Shown: positions 54,669-63,442 of the stretch, piece by piece
How positions within the stretch are numbered: the stretch's first letter is position 1
How the letters are laid out: each line of letters opens with the position of its first letter
Notes under the pieces: model-generated
Told to the model about the DNA's origin: nothing
What the model saw: only the letters and a program-made list of their open reading frames with translations
Databases searched by the model: none
DNA from: Magnetaquicoccus sp039908525
Lineage (GTDB): Bacteria > Pseudomonadota > Magnetococcia > Magnetococcales > Magnetaquicoccaceae
Assembly: GCA_039908525.1 (NCBI GenBank)
Contig: JAMOAY010000013.1
Span: 1-64,000, forward strand
DNA length: 64,000 nucleotides
Direction of reading: 5' to 3'
Made by a program: the position numbers and the translations under genes

Positions 54669-55534
54669 ACCCGTTGCTGATCGTCCAGGATCTCAGCATG
54701 CGCTTCGGGGGGGTCATGGCCCTGCAAGATGTTGGGTTTTCGGTACAGAAACAGAGCGTGACCGCCTTGATCGGCCCCAACGGGGCGGGCAAGACCACGG
54801 TGTTCAACTGCATCACCGGCTTTTATCAGGCAACGGCCGGCACCCTGCGCCTGTTTGCCCCGGCGACCGGGACGGCCGGCGTCGATCTGCGGGAGATGTT
54901 GGGGGAACCGTTTCGGGTGAGTGATTTCTGGCAACCGGGTGTTTTGGGGAGGCGGTTGTTTTTCAAGCTGTTTGGCGGGCCGCATCGGGTCAACCGGGCC
55001 GGGGTGGCCCGCACCTTTCAGAATATCCGCCTGTTCAACGAGTTGACCGTGCTGGAAAATCTGCTGGTTGCCCAGCATGCCAGGGTGGCGGCTGGCCTGC
55101 TGGCCGGTGTGCTGCAGACAGCCCATTTCCGCAGACAGGAGCAGGCGGCGGTGGCGCGGGCCAGTGACTGGTTGCGCTTTTTCGATCTGCTGGGGGATGC
55201 CAATCGTCTGGCGGGGGAGTTGCCCTACGGTCATCAGCGGCGGTTGGAGATTGCCCGCGCCTTGTGTACCGAGCCCTGCCTGCTCTGCCTGGATGAACCG
55301 GCGGCCGGGCTCAACCCCAACGAGACACGGCAGCTCAGTCGGCTCATCCTGCAACTGCGGGATCAATACGGTTTGACGGTGTTGCTCATCGAACATGACA
55401 TGGGGCTGGTGATGGATATTTCCGACCATCTGGTGGTGTTGGACCATGGTGTGGTGATTGCCCAGGGGAAACCGGAGGCGATCCAGCAGGATCCCAAAGT
55501 GCTGGCCGCCTATCTGGGAACGGCGCTTCCATGA
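54665..55534 (+). CDS. livG: Branched-chain amino-acid ABC ATPase LivG
   Basis: A 289-residue ATPase. Walker A GPNGAGKT is near residue 38, and Walker B LCLDEPAAGLNP follows the variant signature LPYGHQRRLEIARAL. A long insert of about 50 residues after Walker A is normal for LivG. It overlaps livM and livF by four bases each. Confidence 0.93.
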   Translation: MNPLLIVQDLSMRFGGVMALQDVGFSVQKQSVTALIGPNGAGKTTVFNCITGFYQATAGTLRLFAPATGTAGVDLREMLGEPFRVSDFWQPGVLGRRLFFKLFGGPHRVNRAGVARTFQNIRLFNELTVLENLLVAQHARVAAGLLAGVLQTAHFRRQEQAAVARASDWLRFFDLLGDANRLAGELPYGHQRRLEIARALCTEPCLLCLDEPAAGLNPNETRQLSRLILQLRDQYGLTVLLIEHDMGLVMDISDHLVVLDHGVVIAQGKPEAIQQDPKVLAAYLGTALP

Positions 55535-56310
55535 GCCTCCCTGCACACACGACCGGTGCTGCGGCGACCCCTTTGTTGGCGGTACGAGGGGTGGATGCCG
55601 GTTATGGCCCGATCCAGGCCTTGCATGACATCACCCTGGAGGTGTATGGCGGGGAGATCGTTACCCTGATCGGTGCCAACGGGGCGGGCAAGTCCAGTCT
55701 GCTGATGAGCATCTGCGGCAATCCGCCGCCCCAGGCCGGGCAGATCCTGTTTGCCGGGCAGGCGATCACCTCTCTGCCGACCCATCAAATTGCCCGCCTG
55801 GGGATTGCCCATGTGCCCGAGGGCCGGCGGATCTTTGCCCAGATGACGGTGGCAGAAAATCTGGCCATGGGCAGAATGGCAGCACCTTTACGTGCCCTCG
55901 CGGTGGCGGGCAGAGCGGAAGAGCAGGCTGCCCAGACGGTCCTGGCGCAGGTGTATGGCCTTCTGCCCCGCCTGCGGGAGCGGGCCGGGCAACGGGCCGG
56001 TACCCTGTCTGGCGGCGAGCAGCAGATGCTGGCCATTGGACGGGCCTTGATGGCCCAGCCCCGCCTGTTGCTGCTGGACGAACCCAGTCTGGGCCTGGCT
56101 CCGCAGATGATGAGCCGCATCTTTGCCACCCTGCGGGAGATTGCCCGGAACGGCACCACCATCTTTCTGGTGGAGCAGAATGCCAACCAGGCCCTGCAGT
56201 TGGCGGATCGGGGCTATGTGTTGGTGAATGGTCGTATCACCTTGACCGGTACCGGCGCGGAGCTGTTGGCCAGTCCGGCCATACGCCAGGCCTATCTGGG
56301 GGGGCATTAG
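55531..56310 (+). CDS. livF: Branched-chain amino-acid ABC ATPase LivF
   Basis: A 259-residue ATPase, the last liv gene. Walker A GANGAGKS, signature LSGGEQQMLAIGRAL and Walker B LLLDEPSLGL are intact, with the LivF IAHVPEGRRIF motif. It ends 28 bases before repeat copy C. Confidence 0.93.
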   Translation: MSLPAHTTGAAATPLLAVRGVDAGYGPIQALHDITLEVYGGEIVTLIGANGAGKSSLLMSICGNPPPQAGQILFAGQAITSLPTHQIARLGIAHVPEGRRIFAQMTVAENLAMGRMAAPLRALAVAGRAEEQAAQTVLAQVYGLLPRLRERAGQRAGTLSGGEQQMLAIGRALMAQPRLLLLDEPSLGLAPQMMSRIFATLREIARNGTTIFLVEQNANQALQLADRGYVLVNGRITLTGTGAELLASPAIRQAYLGGH

Positions 56311-56338
56311 GGTGTGTTGACGTTCAAAATTTTTTGCC

Positions 56339-56416
56339 GGGGTCCGGGGGCCGTCACGGCCCCCGGTGGGTGTCCAGAGGGCAAAGCCCTCTGGTGGGGC
56401 ACGGGGCGAAGCCCCG
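56339..56416 (+). repeat. Triple-hairpin repeat, copy C (diverged)
   Basis: Same layout as copies A and B but different stems: CCGGGGGCCG-TCA-CGGCCCCCGG (56344-56366), CCAGAGGGC-AAA-GCCCTCTGG (56374-56394) and CGGGGC-GAA-GCCCCG (56402-56416). The linkers GGTGGGTGTCC and GGTGGGGCA match. All stems pair fully. Confidence 0.8.
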
Positions 56417-56496
56417 AAACCAAGGCCTGTTCGATGGGTTCCCGCACGGGGTGCGCTGCAAGCCAATTAAAATTTTTTTGATGCAGATAAAAAAAC

Positions 56497-56976
56497 ATGG
56501 TAGCCTGCGAGAGGAGATGGACGGGACGTTTGGCCCTGGAGGTGGCCACCCTGATGGGGGCCGGTCGGTTGCCCAAGGCGCCGGGTACCTGGGGCACGGC
56601 GGTGACCATGCCCTTCTGCTGGTGGGCGCAGCAGGGGGGCGTGGGCGTGCAGGTGGGCGTTTTATTGTTGGTGCTGGGGGTGGGAACCTGGGCAACTGCA
56701 GTGGCCTGCCGCTTTTACGGCCGTTCGGATCCGCCCCAGGTGGTGGTGGACGAAGCGGCCGGGGTGATGGTGGCCATGCTGGCTGCCCCGGAGGGGTGGT
56801 TCTGGCTTCTGGTCGGTTTTGTTTTGTTTCGTCTGTTTGATATCTGGAAACCTTGGCCGGTGAATTGGTTGGATCGGAAAGTGCCCTCTCCCTGGGGGGT
56901 GATGGTCGACGATCTGGCCGCCGGTGTGTACGCGGGCGTCTGTATAATGGTTCTAGCCAGGATAAGTATGCCATGA
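56497..56976 (+). CDS. pgpA: Phosphatidylglycerophosphatase A
   Basis: A 159-residue membrane enzyme dephosphorylating phosphatidylglycerol phosphate. PgpA motifs are GAGRLPKAPGTWGT and DPPQVVVDEAAGVMVAML, then FRLFDIWKPWPVNWLDRK and GVMVDDLAAGVYAG. It overlaps cinA by ATGA, a known neighbour. Confidence 0.93.
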   Translation: MVACERRWTGRLALEVATLMGAGRLPKAPGTWGTAVTMPFCWWAQQGGVGVQVGVLLLVLGVGTWATAVACRFYGRSDPPQVVVDEAAGVMVAMLAAPEGWFWLLVGFVLFRLFDIWKPWPVNWLDRKVPSPWGVMVDDLAAGVYAGVCIMVLARISMP

Positions 56977-58127
56977 AATGCTTGTTGATCATGCCTCGAT
57001 GGAGCGAGCAGGAGTCGCTGTTTCCTCCATCCGGTCGACCCTATCTGGATCTTCAGTTGCAGTGTCTGGGGTTTGCAGAGATGGGTTTTTCCGAATTGGA
57101 ACCGGATGCACCGTTCGATCCGACCCGGGTTTCCGAGGAGTATCAGCTCATTCTGGTACAGGGTTCGACAGAGCCCGGCAACCGTCTGCGTCGTTCCCTG
57201 TTGTCCAATCTGGGACTCTCCCTGGGGTTGGATAACGACGAGTCGGACCGGCTGCGGGTGATGGGGGCCCGACCGTTGTACGATGCGGAGGGGGTGCCGG
57301 CCGGGTTTGCCATCAAGCGCCGGGGGCGCATGGTGGTCTACTGCGAACAGGGCATCTGGAGCCTGCGCCGTGAGCTGGTGGCGGCGGTGCGGGAATTCCT
57401 CGAGGATGGGGGACGGGACGGGCAAGGGGGCGCACGACGGGGCTCCTACCGCTCCTGCTGGATGGTGGAGGGTTCCGCCGAGGATATGGACTGGTCCACC
57501 CTTCCCGAGGAGAAGGAGCTGGGGTTGTGCCGGACCCGGGTGTTGCCCAATGGCGACACGGCGGTGTTGATCCCGGCCCACATGGGCGCGGAGTTCAAGG
57601 GGCGCCTGCAGGAACGCCTCGGTGAACGGTTGTACGCCAAATCGCCACGCCCCCTGGAACTGTTGCTGGGCAAACAGTTGCGGGATGCCGAGAGCTCCGT
57701 GGCGGTGGCGGAGTCCTGCACCGGTGGTCTGATCACGGCCCGTCTTTCGGCAGTACCAGGCAGCAGTGCCTACCTGTCGACCGGATATGTCACCTATGCC
57801 AACGTGGCCAAAACCCAGGCGCTGGACATCAACGCTGTCCTCATCGAACGGTGTGGCGCGGTGAGTCCCGAGGTGGCCGTGGCCATGGCGCGGGGCGCCC
57901 TGCGCAACAGCGGGGCCCAACTGGCGGTCTCGGCCACCGGCATTGCCGGCCCGGCCGGCGGCAGCGAAGAGAAGCCGGTGGGCACGGTTTTTCTGGCGGC
58001 GGTCTCTGCCCAGGGCGATGTGATGGAGCAGCATGCCCTGTACCGGGGAAACCGGGACCGGGTGCGCTACCAGACCAGCCAGACCGCCCTCCACCTGCTG
58101 CGTCGCCTGTTGCGACGCCAACAGTGA
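56973..58127 (+). CDS. CinA-family protein with degenerate N-terminal domain
   Basis: A 384-residue protein. The C-terminal CinA/PncC domain is intact (AESCTGGLITARLSAVPGSSAYLSTGYVTYANVAKTQ and SATGIAGPAGGSEEKPVGTV), the NMN-amidohydrolase fold of NAD recycling. The N-terminal half (1-200) lacks the MoCF motifs of full CinA; only GVPAGFAIKRRGRMVVYC recalls it. Its start sits on the pgpA stop. Confidence 0.8.
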   Translation: MKCLLIMPRWSEQESLFPPSGRPYLDLQLQCLGFAEMGFSELEPDAPFDPTRVSEEYQLILVQGSTEPGNRLRRSLLSNLGLSLGLDNDESDRLRVMGARPLYDAEGVPAGFAIKRRGRMVVYCEQGIWSLRRELVAAVREFLEDGGRDGQGGARRGSYRSCWMVEGSAEDMDWSTLPEEKELGLCRTRVLPNGDTAVLIPAHMGAEFKGRLQERLGERLYAKSPRPLELLLGKQLRDAESSVAVAESCTGGLITARLSAVPGSSAYLSTGYVTYANVAKTQALDINAVLIERCGAVSPEVAVAMARGALRNSGAQLAVSATGIAGPAGGSEEKPVGTVFLAAVSAQGDVMEQHALYRGNRDRVRYQTSQTALHLLRRLLRRQQ

Positions 58128-58459
58128 CAGCGATCCTGGCGATTCGCCGCAGGCCCGCTGGCGCCGCCAGCTGGCCTGCGGGAAGCCAACCGTTATGGCC
58201 GAGGGTCACCGGTACGGGATTTGTTGCCCTTCCAGCTGTCCGCTGCGCGTATTCGGCATCGAGCCCGGAAACCGACCTTGACTGCCGTGCTGCACCGTCA
58301 GACTTCGCCGAACGGGGTTCCCTTTAAGTTCTGTATCGGTTCATTCGGTCATGCAGATGAGGGAAGCAAATTTTATACCGGTCTTTTTTTATCCTCTGCA
58401 GGGGCCTTCGTTCGTTCGCCCGTGGCAGGGTTCTGTCTTGTGGGAGTTCTGTTGCGATC
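58128..58459 (+). other. 332-bp gap after cinA with a strong hairpin
   Basis: A 15-pair hairpin at 58147-58181 (CCGCAGGCC and GGCCTGCGG arms around GCTGGC-GCC-GCCAGC, one mismatch) lies 19 bases after the cinA stop and probably ends transcription. No reading frame or convincing promoter was found in the rest; it should hold the efflux operon's promoter. Confidence 0.5.
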
Positions 58460-59626
58460 ATGTCTCGCCGACTTGTTGCGCTGGTGGTGTTGGGGTGTGT
58501 AGCGGGCATGCTTTTTGGGTTGTCATGGCGGGGGGTTGTTGACTGGCCGGGTTCCTGGCGCGCCCTTTGGGGGGGCCGGGGCGAAGCTGCCCCGACGGCT
58601 GGCAAGGCGAGCGTTTCCATACCGGTGAAGGTGGTGACCCTGCTCCCCCGCACCTTTCCTGTGCTGCTGGAGACCATGGGTCTGATGGAGGCGACCGCCA
58701 CGGTGACCGTCAAATCCCGGATGGATGGCCAGCTGCTCAAGGTCTGGTTCGAAGAGGGGAGCAGGGTTCAGCAGGGGCAGCGCCTTTTCACGCTGGATGA
58801 CCGCACCCTTGTCGCGCAGGTGCGGCAGGCGGAGGCCAACCTGGCCAAGGATCGGGCCCAGCGGGACAAGGCCCGTCTGGATCTCAAACGCTATACCGAA
58901 CTGGCGAAACAGGATGTCGCCTCCAAGGGACAGTGGGAGGGTTACCAGGCGGCCGTGGCGGCTTGGGAGGCCAGCGTGGAAGCCGATCAGGCGCAGCTGG
59001 ATCAGGCCCGTCTGCTGCTTGAATGGACCCGCATCGACTCCCCTCTGGACGGGTTGGCGGGCGCCCTGCTGCTCCATCCCGGCAATACCCTCAAAAACAA
59101 CGAGACCGGGCTGGTGGTGATCCACCAGATCCAGCCGATGGATGTCAAATTTTCTGTCGCGGAAAAATATCTGACTCCTTTGCGTCAGCGGTTGCAGGCG
59201 GGCAGCGTTCCGGTGGCCATTCGTTTGCCGGAAGGGGAACAGGCGGTGGAGGAGGGGCATCTCTCCTTTCTCAACCATGCGGTGGACGCCGCCACGGGCA
59301 CCCTGCAGGTCAAGGCCCGCACGGCCAATCGGCAGGGTGTGTTGCTGCCTGGTCAGTATGTGCGGGTTGCCATCACCTTGCAGGAGCTGGAACAGAGTCT
59401 GGTGGTTCCTTCCGAAGCGGTGCAGATGGGTCAGAACGGGTTGTTTGTGTTCGTTGTCGGCGCAGACGAGACGGCCCTCAACCGCCCGGTCAAGGTGTTG
59501 GCGGCCCACAAAGGGGAGTCGGCCATCTCGGGTGCGTTGCAGGCGGGCGACCGGGTGGTGGTCGATGGACAGGTGCGGCTCTCTGTGGGCGCCAGGCTGG
59601 CCATCCGGGAGAGCAGTGGGCCATGA
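58460..59626 (+). CDS. RND efflux membrane-fusion protein (MdtA-like)
   Basis: A 388-residue periplasmic adaptor. An N-terminal anchor (RRLVALVVLGCVAGMLFGLSW) precedes the barrel-sandwich lipoyl halves (VKSRMDGQLLKVWFEEGSRV and TRIDSPLDGLAG), a coiled hairpin between them and a beta-barrel. It couples the inner-membrane pump to an outer-membrane channel not present here. GGGAG lies ahead of the ATG. The stop overlaps the pump start as ATGA. Confidence 0.9.
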   Translation: MSRRLVALVVLGCVAGMLFGLSWRGVVDWPGSWRALWGGRGEAAPTAGKASVSIPVKVVTLLPRTFPVLLETMGLMEATATVTVKSRMDGQLLKVWFEEGSRVQQGQRLFTLDDRTLVAQVRQAEANLAKDRAQRDKARLDLKRYTELAKQDVASKGQWEGYQAAVAAWEASVEADQAQLDQARLLLEWTRIDSPLDGLAGALLLHPGNTLKNNETGLVVIHQIQPMDVKFSVAEKYLTPLRQRLQAGSVPVAIRLPEGEQAVEEGHLSFLNHAVDAATGTLQVKARTANRQGVLLPGQYVRVAITLQELEQSLVVPSEAVQMGQNGLFVFVVGADETALNRPVKVLAAHKGESAISGALQAGDRVVVDGQVRLSVGARLAIRESSGP

Positions 59627-62600
59627 ACCTGCCAGAGCTGTGTATTCACCGTCCGGTGATGACCACCCTGGTGATGCTGGGGCTGTTTTTTTTTGGGGTG
59701 ATCGCCTACCGTGCCTTGCCGATGAGCGAACTGCCCACGGTGGATTTTCCCACCCTGCAGGTGAGCGCCGATTTTCCGGGTGCCAGCCCGGAGACGATGG
59801 CGACTGCGGTGGCAACACCGTTGGAGGCCCAATTTTCCGGGATTGCCGGTCTGGACTCCATGACCTCGGTCAGTGCCCAGGGCTCCACCCGTATCACGCT
59901 GCAATTTCTCCTGGACCGCAACATTGACGCGGCTGCCCAGGATGTGCAGTCCGCCATTGCCGCAGCCATGCGCAACCTGCCGCCGGAGATGAACAATCCC
60001 CCCTCGTTTCGCAAGACCAATCCGGCGGATCTGCCCATCTTCTATGTGGCCATGTACTCCCTGACCCTGCCACTCTCCACCGTCAATGAATTTGCCGAGA
60101 CCCAACTGGGCCAACGTCTCTCCACCATACCGGGGGTCGCCCAGGTCCAGGTGTTTGGCTCCCAGAAATACGCAGTACGCATCCGCGCCCAACCCGAACG
60201 TCTGGCGGCCATGGGATTGTCGTTGATGGATGTGCAGAAGGCGGTGCAAGGGGCCAATGCCAATCAGCCGACAGGCGCCCTGAACGGACCGGTGCGGGCC
60301 ATGACGGTCAAGGCCGATGGCAAACTGGAAAACGCCGCAGCCTATCTGCCGGTGGTGGTTGGCTATCGGAACGGCTCCCCCATCCGTCTGCAAGAGGTGG
60401 CCGAGGTGATCGATGGGGTGGAGAATGACAGGGTGGCGGGCTGGTACCGTTCCCACCGGGGTATCGTCCTGGCCGTCCAGCGTCAACCCGGCAGCAATGC
60501 GGTGGCGACCGTGGATGCGATCAAAAAAATGTTGCCTGCTTTCATGAGCTCTCTGCCCCCCTCCATCCGGTTGGAGGTGTTGTATGATCGTACCGTCTCC
60601 ATCCGGGCCTCGGTCGAGGATGTGCAGTTTTCCCTGCTGTTGGCGGCGGGACTGGTGGTGTTGGTCATTTTCTTGTTTCTGCGCAACATGACCGCCACCC
60701 TGGTGCCGGGCCTGGCGATGCTGCTTTCCGTGGTGGGAACCTTTGCCGCCATGCAACTGCTGGGTTTCAGCCTGAACAATCTCTCCCTGTTGGCGCTGAC
60801 CCTGTCGGTGGGTTTTGTGGTGGATGATGCCATCGTCATGTTGGAGAACATCACCCGTCACCTGGAGCAGGGAGAATCCCCCTGGCAGGCGGCTCTCCAG
60901 GGTTCCCGCGAGATCGGTTTTACCATCATCTCCATGACCTTGTCGCTGGTGGCGGTCTTCATTCCCCTGTTGTTCATGGGCGGGATCATGGGCCGCCTGC
61001 TGCATGAGTTTGCCGTCACCATTTGCGTGGCCATTCTGATCTCCGGGCTGGTCTCGTTGAGCCTGACACCGATGCTCTGCAGTCGTCTGCTCCGCCATGC
61101 CCCGCCCGTGCAGCCTGCGGGTACACCGCGCACGCTGGCGCTCTTCGTGCGGCAGGCCATCGGCCATCTTTTTCTCGGTTTGGAACGGGGCTTCGAACGG
61201 TTGCTGAGAGCTTACGAGCGCACCCTGCAGTTTGCCCTGCGTCATCGGCGGGGGGTGGTGGTCTCGCTGCTGTTGACGATGGCGGGCACCGTTTATCTTT
61301 ATCTGCTGTTGCCCAGGGATTTTATCCCCACCGGGGATGCCAGCCAGATCATCATTTTCACCGAAGGGCCGGAGGATGCCTCGTTTGCCTACATGGTGGC
61401 GCATCAGCGGGCGGTGGCGGCCATGGTGGAGCAGGAGCCGGCCATGCAGGCCTACATGTCCTTTGTCGGTCCGGGAGGCCCCAAATCGACCGGCAACTCC
61501 GGGCGTCTTTTCATGCGTCTCAAACCCCTGGGGGAGCGGCAACGGGGAGCAGAGGCGATCATGCGGGATCTGCGTCAGAAATTGACATCTGTCACCGGGC
61601 TTAAAGCCTTTTTGCAGATGCCGCCCCCCATCCGCATCGGCGGGCAGTTGACCTCGGCCCAGTATCAATACGCCTTGCAGCACACCGATCTGGAGCAGCT
61701 CTACACATGGACCGACCGTTTCATGGCGGAGCTGAAAAAGCAGCCGGGGGTGCAGGATGTGACCAGCAATCTGTCCAGGAACAGCCCCACCCTGATGGTG
61801 CGCATCGACCGGGACCGCTGCAGCGCCCTGGGGGTGAGCGTGGCCCAGCTTGAGGAGATCCTGGGGGCAGCCTTCGGATCCCGGCAGATCTCCACCATCT
61901 ACGGGGCTGCCAATCAATATGCCGTCATTCTGGAGGTGGCCCGTGATGCGCAGAACCACCCGGAGGATATCGCTCGCCTTTATGTGCGCGGCAGCGGTGA
62001 TGCCTTGATTCCCCTTTCCGCCCTGGTGACCGTCGAGCAGAAACGGGATACCCTCACCGTCAACCATTTGGGGCAGATGCCTGCGGCCACCCTCTCTTTC
62101 AATCTGGCGCCCGGTTATGCCCTCAGCCATGCCGTCGACTACATCCGCCAGGTGTATGAAACCTTGCAGCCCCCCATCGCCCTGACAGGCAGTCTGCAGG
62201 GGGCCGCCCAGGCCTTTGAGTCCTCCTGGCAGGGGATGGGCCAGTTGTTGCTGATTGCCTTGATGGTGGTGTATGGCGTTTTAGGCATCCTGTATGAAAG
62301 TTTTCGCCATCCGCTGACCATCCTGTCCGGTTTGCCCTCGGCGGGGATCGGTGCTCTGTTCACCTTGTGGCTCTTCAAGGTGGACCTGAGCTTCTACGCC
62401 TTTGTCGGGGTGATCCTGTTGGTGGGCATTGTCAAGAAGAACGCCATCATGATGATCGATTTTGCGTTGGAGTTGCAGCGGCAGCACGCGATGCCGGCCG
62501 AGCAGGCCATCGTCCAGGCCTGTTTGATCCGTTTCAGACCCATCATGATGACCACCCTGGCCGCTCTGATGGGCACCCTGCCCATTGCCGTCAGCGGTGG

Positions 62601-62763
62601 TGTGGGTGCAGAGGCCCGGCAACCGCTTGGTCTGGCCGTGGTGGGTGGGTTGCTGTTGTCCCAGTTTTTGACCTTGTATCTGACGCCGGTCATCTATCTG
62701 TATCTGGAAAGGTGGCGAGGTGATCAGAGTTCTGTGCAAGAAAAGGGGGAAGTGCGCGCGTGA
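59623..62763 (+). CDS. RND multidrug efflux pump (MdtB/C-like)
   Basis: A 1046-residue trimeric pump with 12 membrane segments, exporting drugs or other small molecules by proton antiport. The proton-relay pair D401/D402 is in GFVVDDAIVMLENITRHLEQG. The start motif PVMTTLVMLGLFFFGVIAYR and PMSELPTVDFPTLQVSADFPGASPE match the MdtB/MuxB branch. The frame is open upstream inside the adaptor gene, but ATG at 59623 is the family start. It ends in TGA shared with the next GTG. Confidence 0.93.
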   Translation: MNLPELCIHRPVMTTLVMLGLFFFGVIAYRALPMSELPTVDFPTLQVSADFPGASPETMATAVATPLEAQFSGIAGLDSMTSVSAQGSTRITLQFLLDRNIDAAAQDVQSAIAAAMRNLPPEMNNPPSFRKTNPADLPIFYVAMYSLTLPLSTVNEFAETQLGQRLSTIPGVAQVQVFGSQKYAVRIRAQPERLAAMGLSLMDVQKAVQGANANQPTGALNGPVRAMTVKADGKLENAAAYLPVVVGYRNGSPIRLQEVAEVIDGVENDRVAGWYRSHRGIVLAVQRQPGSNAVATVDAIKKMLPAFMSSLPPSIRLEVLYDRTVSIRASVEDVQFSLLLAAGLVVLVIFLFLRNMTATLVPGLAMLLSVVGTFAAMQLLGFSLNNLSLLALTLSVGFVVDDAIVMLENITRHLEQGESPWQAALQGSREIGFTIISMTLSLVAVFIPLLFMGGIMGRLLHEFAVTICVAILISGLVSLSLTPMLCSRLLRHAPPVQPAGTPRTLALFVRQAIGHLFLGLERGFERLLRAYERTLQFALRHRRGVVVSLLLTMAGTVYLYLLLPRDFIPTGDASQIIIFTEGPEDASFAYMVAHQRAVAAMVEQEPAMQAYMSFVGPGGPKSTGNSGRLFMRLKPLGERQRGAEAIMRDLRQKLTSVTGLKAFLQMPPPIRIGGQLTSAQYQYALQHTDLEQLYTWTDRFMAELKKQPGVQDVTSNLSRNSPTLMVRIDRDRCSALGVSVAQLEEILGAAFGSRQISTIYGAANQYAVILEVARDAQNHPEDIARLYVRGSGDALIPLSALVTVEQKRDTLTVNHLGQMPAATLSFNLAPGYALSHAVDYIRQVYETLQPPIALTGSLQGAAQAFESSWQGMGQLLLIALMVVYGVLGILYESFRHPLTILSGLPSAGIGALFTLWLFKVDLSFYAFVGVILLVGIVKKNAIMMIDFALELQRQHAMPAEQAIVQACLIRFRPIMMTTLAALMGTLPIAVSGGVGAEARQPLGLAVVGGLLLSQFLTLYLTPVIYLYLERWRGDQSSVQEKGEVRA

Positions 62764-63041
62764 GCATGGAGAACCAAGCGGAAGCCATCTCAGACGCCAT
62801 CCAGGATGCGCACGCCACCCAGCCTGCAGATCTGGCAACCAAGAGAGACCTGAAGGATCTCGAATATCGGATGACCATTCGGATGGGTCTGATGTTGGTG
62901 ACGGTGGCTGGTATGCTTTTCACCGCTCTACGTTACTTTCCGCCATCTTTCCCGGCCTACTACTACCAACCTTCCACCCAGGAGATGCGCCAGCCAGTCC
63001 CCGCGCTCCCGGTTCCGCCTTCACCACCTGCGCACGGATAG
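62760..63041 (+). CDS. Small DUF1640-like membrane protein
   Basis: A 93-residue protein. A short coiled coil (LATKRDLKDLEYRM) leads into one membrane helix (GLMLVTVAGMLFTAL) and a Pro-rich tail, as in DUF1640-type proteins. The GTG at 62760 overlaps the pump stop; an ATG two codons on is possible. Coupling suggests expression with the pump, but no function is known. Confidence 0.6.
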   Translation: MSMENQAEAISDAIQDAHATQPADLATKRDLKDLEYRMTIRMGLMLVTVAGMLFTALRYFPPSFPAYYYQPSTQEMRQPVPALPVPPSPPAHG

Positions 63042-63442
63042 CCGATGCGGATGGGCAGAGTCCACGCGGCGTGCTGCTTGACAGTGGCAATTATATTTAT
63101 TTTACGACATTTTTCAAGCTGTCTGCGGCTCTCCCCAGACCTGGTAAAATTTTGTTTTGGATTGCCAAGTATTCTTAATATGATGTTTATCAAACTTTTT
63201 GTATTGACACTACGGTGTTTATGATCTATTTGTACTCACCAAGGACAGCCAGGTGGCTGAATCTCCGTGGCGTCAACGGAAGAGATTCTTGTCGCCAACC
63301 GGGGTAAAGAGACCTGGGCTGCCTTGTGGGGGATCTGTCCAGGTTCATGACTGTTTCCGTGGTTGGTTGGCGTCGTAGTCGGTGTGCGATTGTTCTTTGT
63401 TGGGATGTGAAAAAAATAACCATATTTATAGGATAAATCCTG
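63042..63442 (+). other. 401-bp gap with a promoter-like site
   Basis: No gene was found. A TTGACA at 63204-63209 with a 17-base spacer to TATTTG (63227-63232) is the best sigma-70-like site and points toward the gene at 63443. The gap is AT-richer than its surroundings. Confidence 0.4.

Noticed and set aside
59431..62130. An 899-codon minus-strand open frame inside the RND pump
   Set aside because: It is antisense to a well-matched pump with intact motifs and shows no domain of its own.
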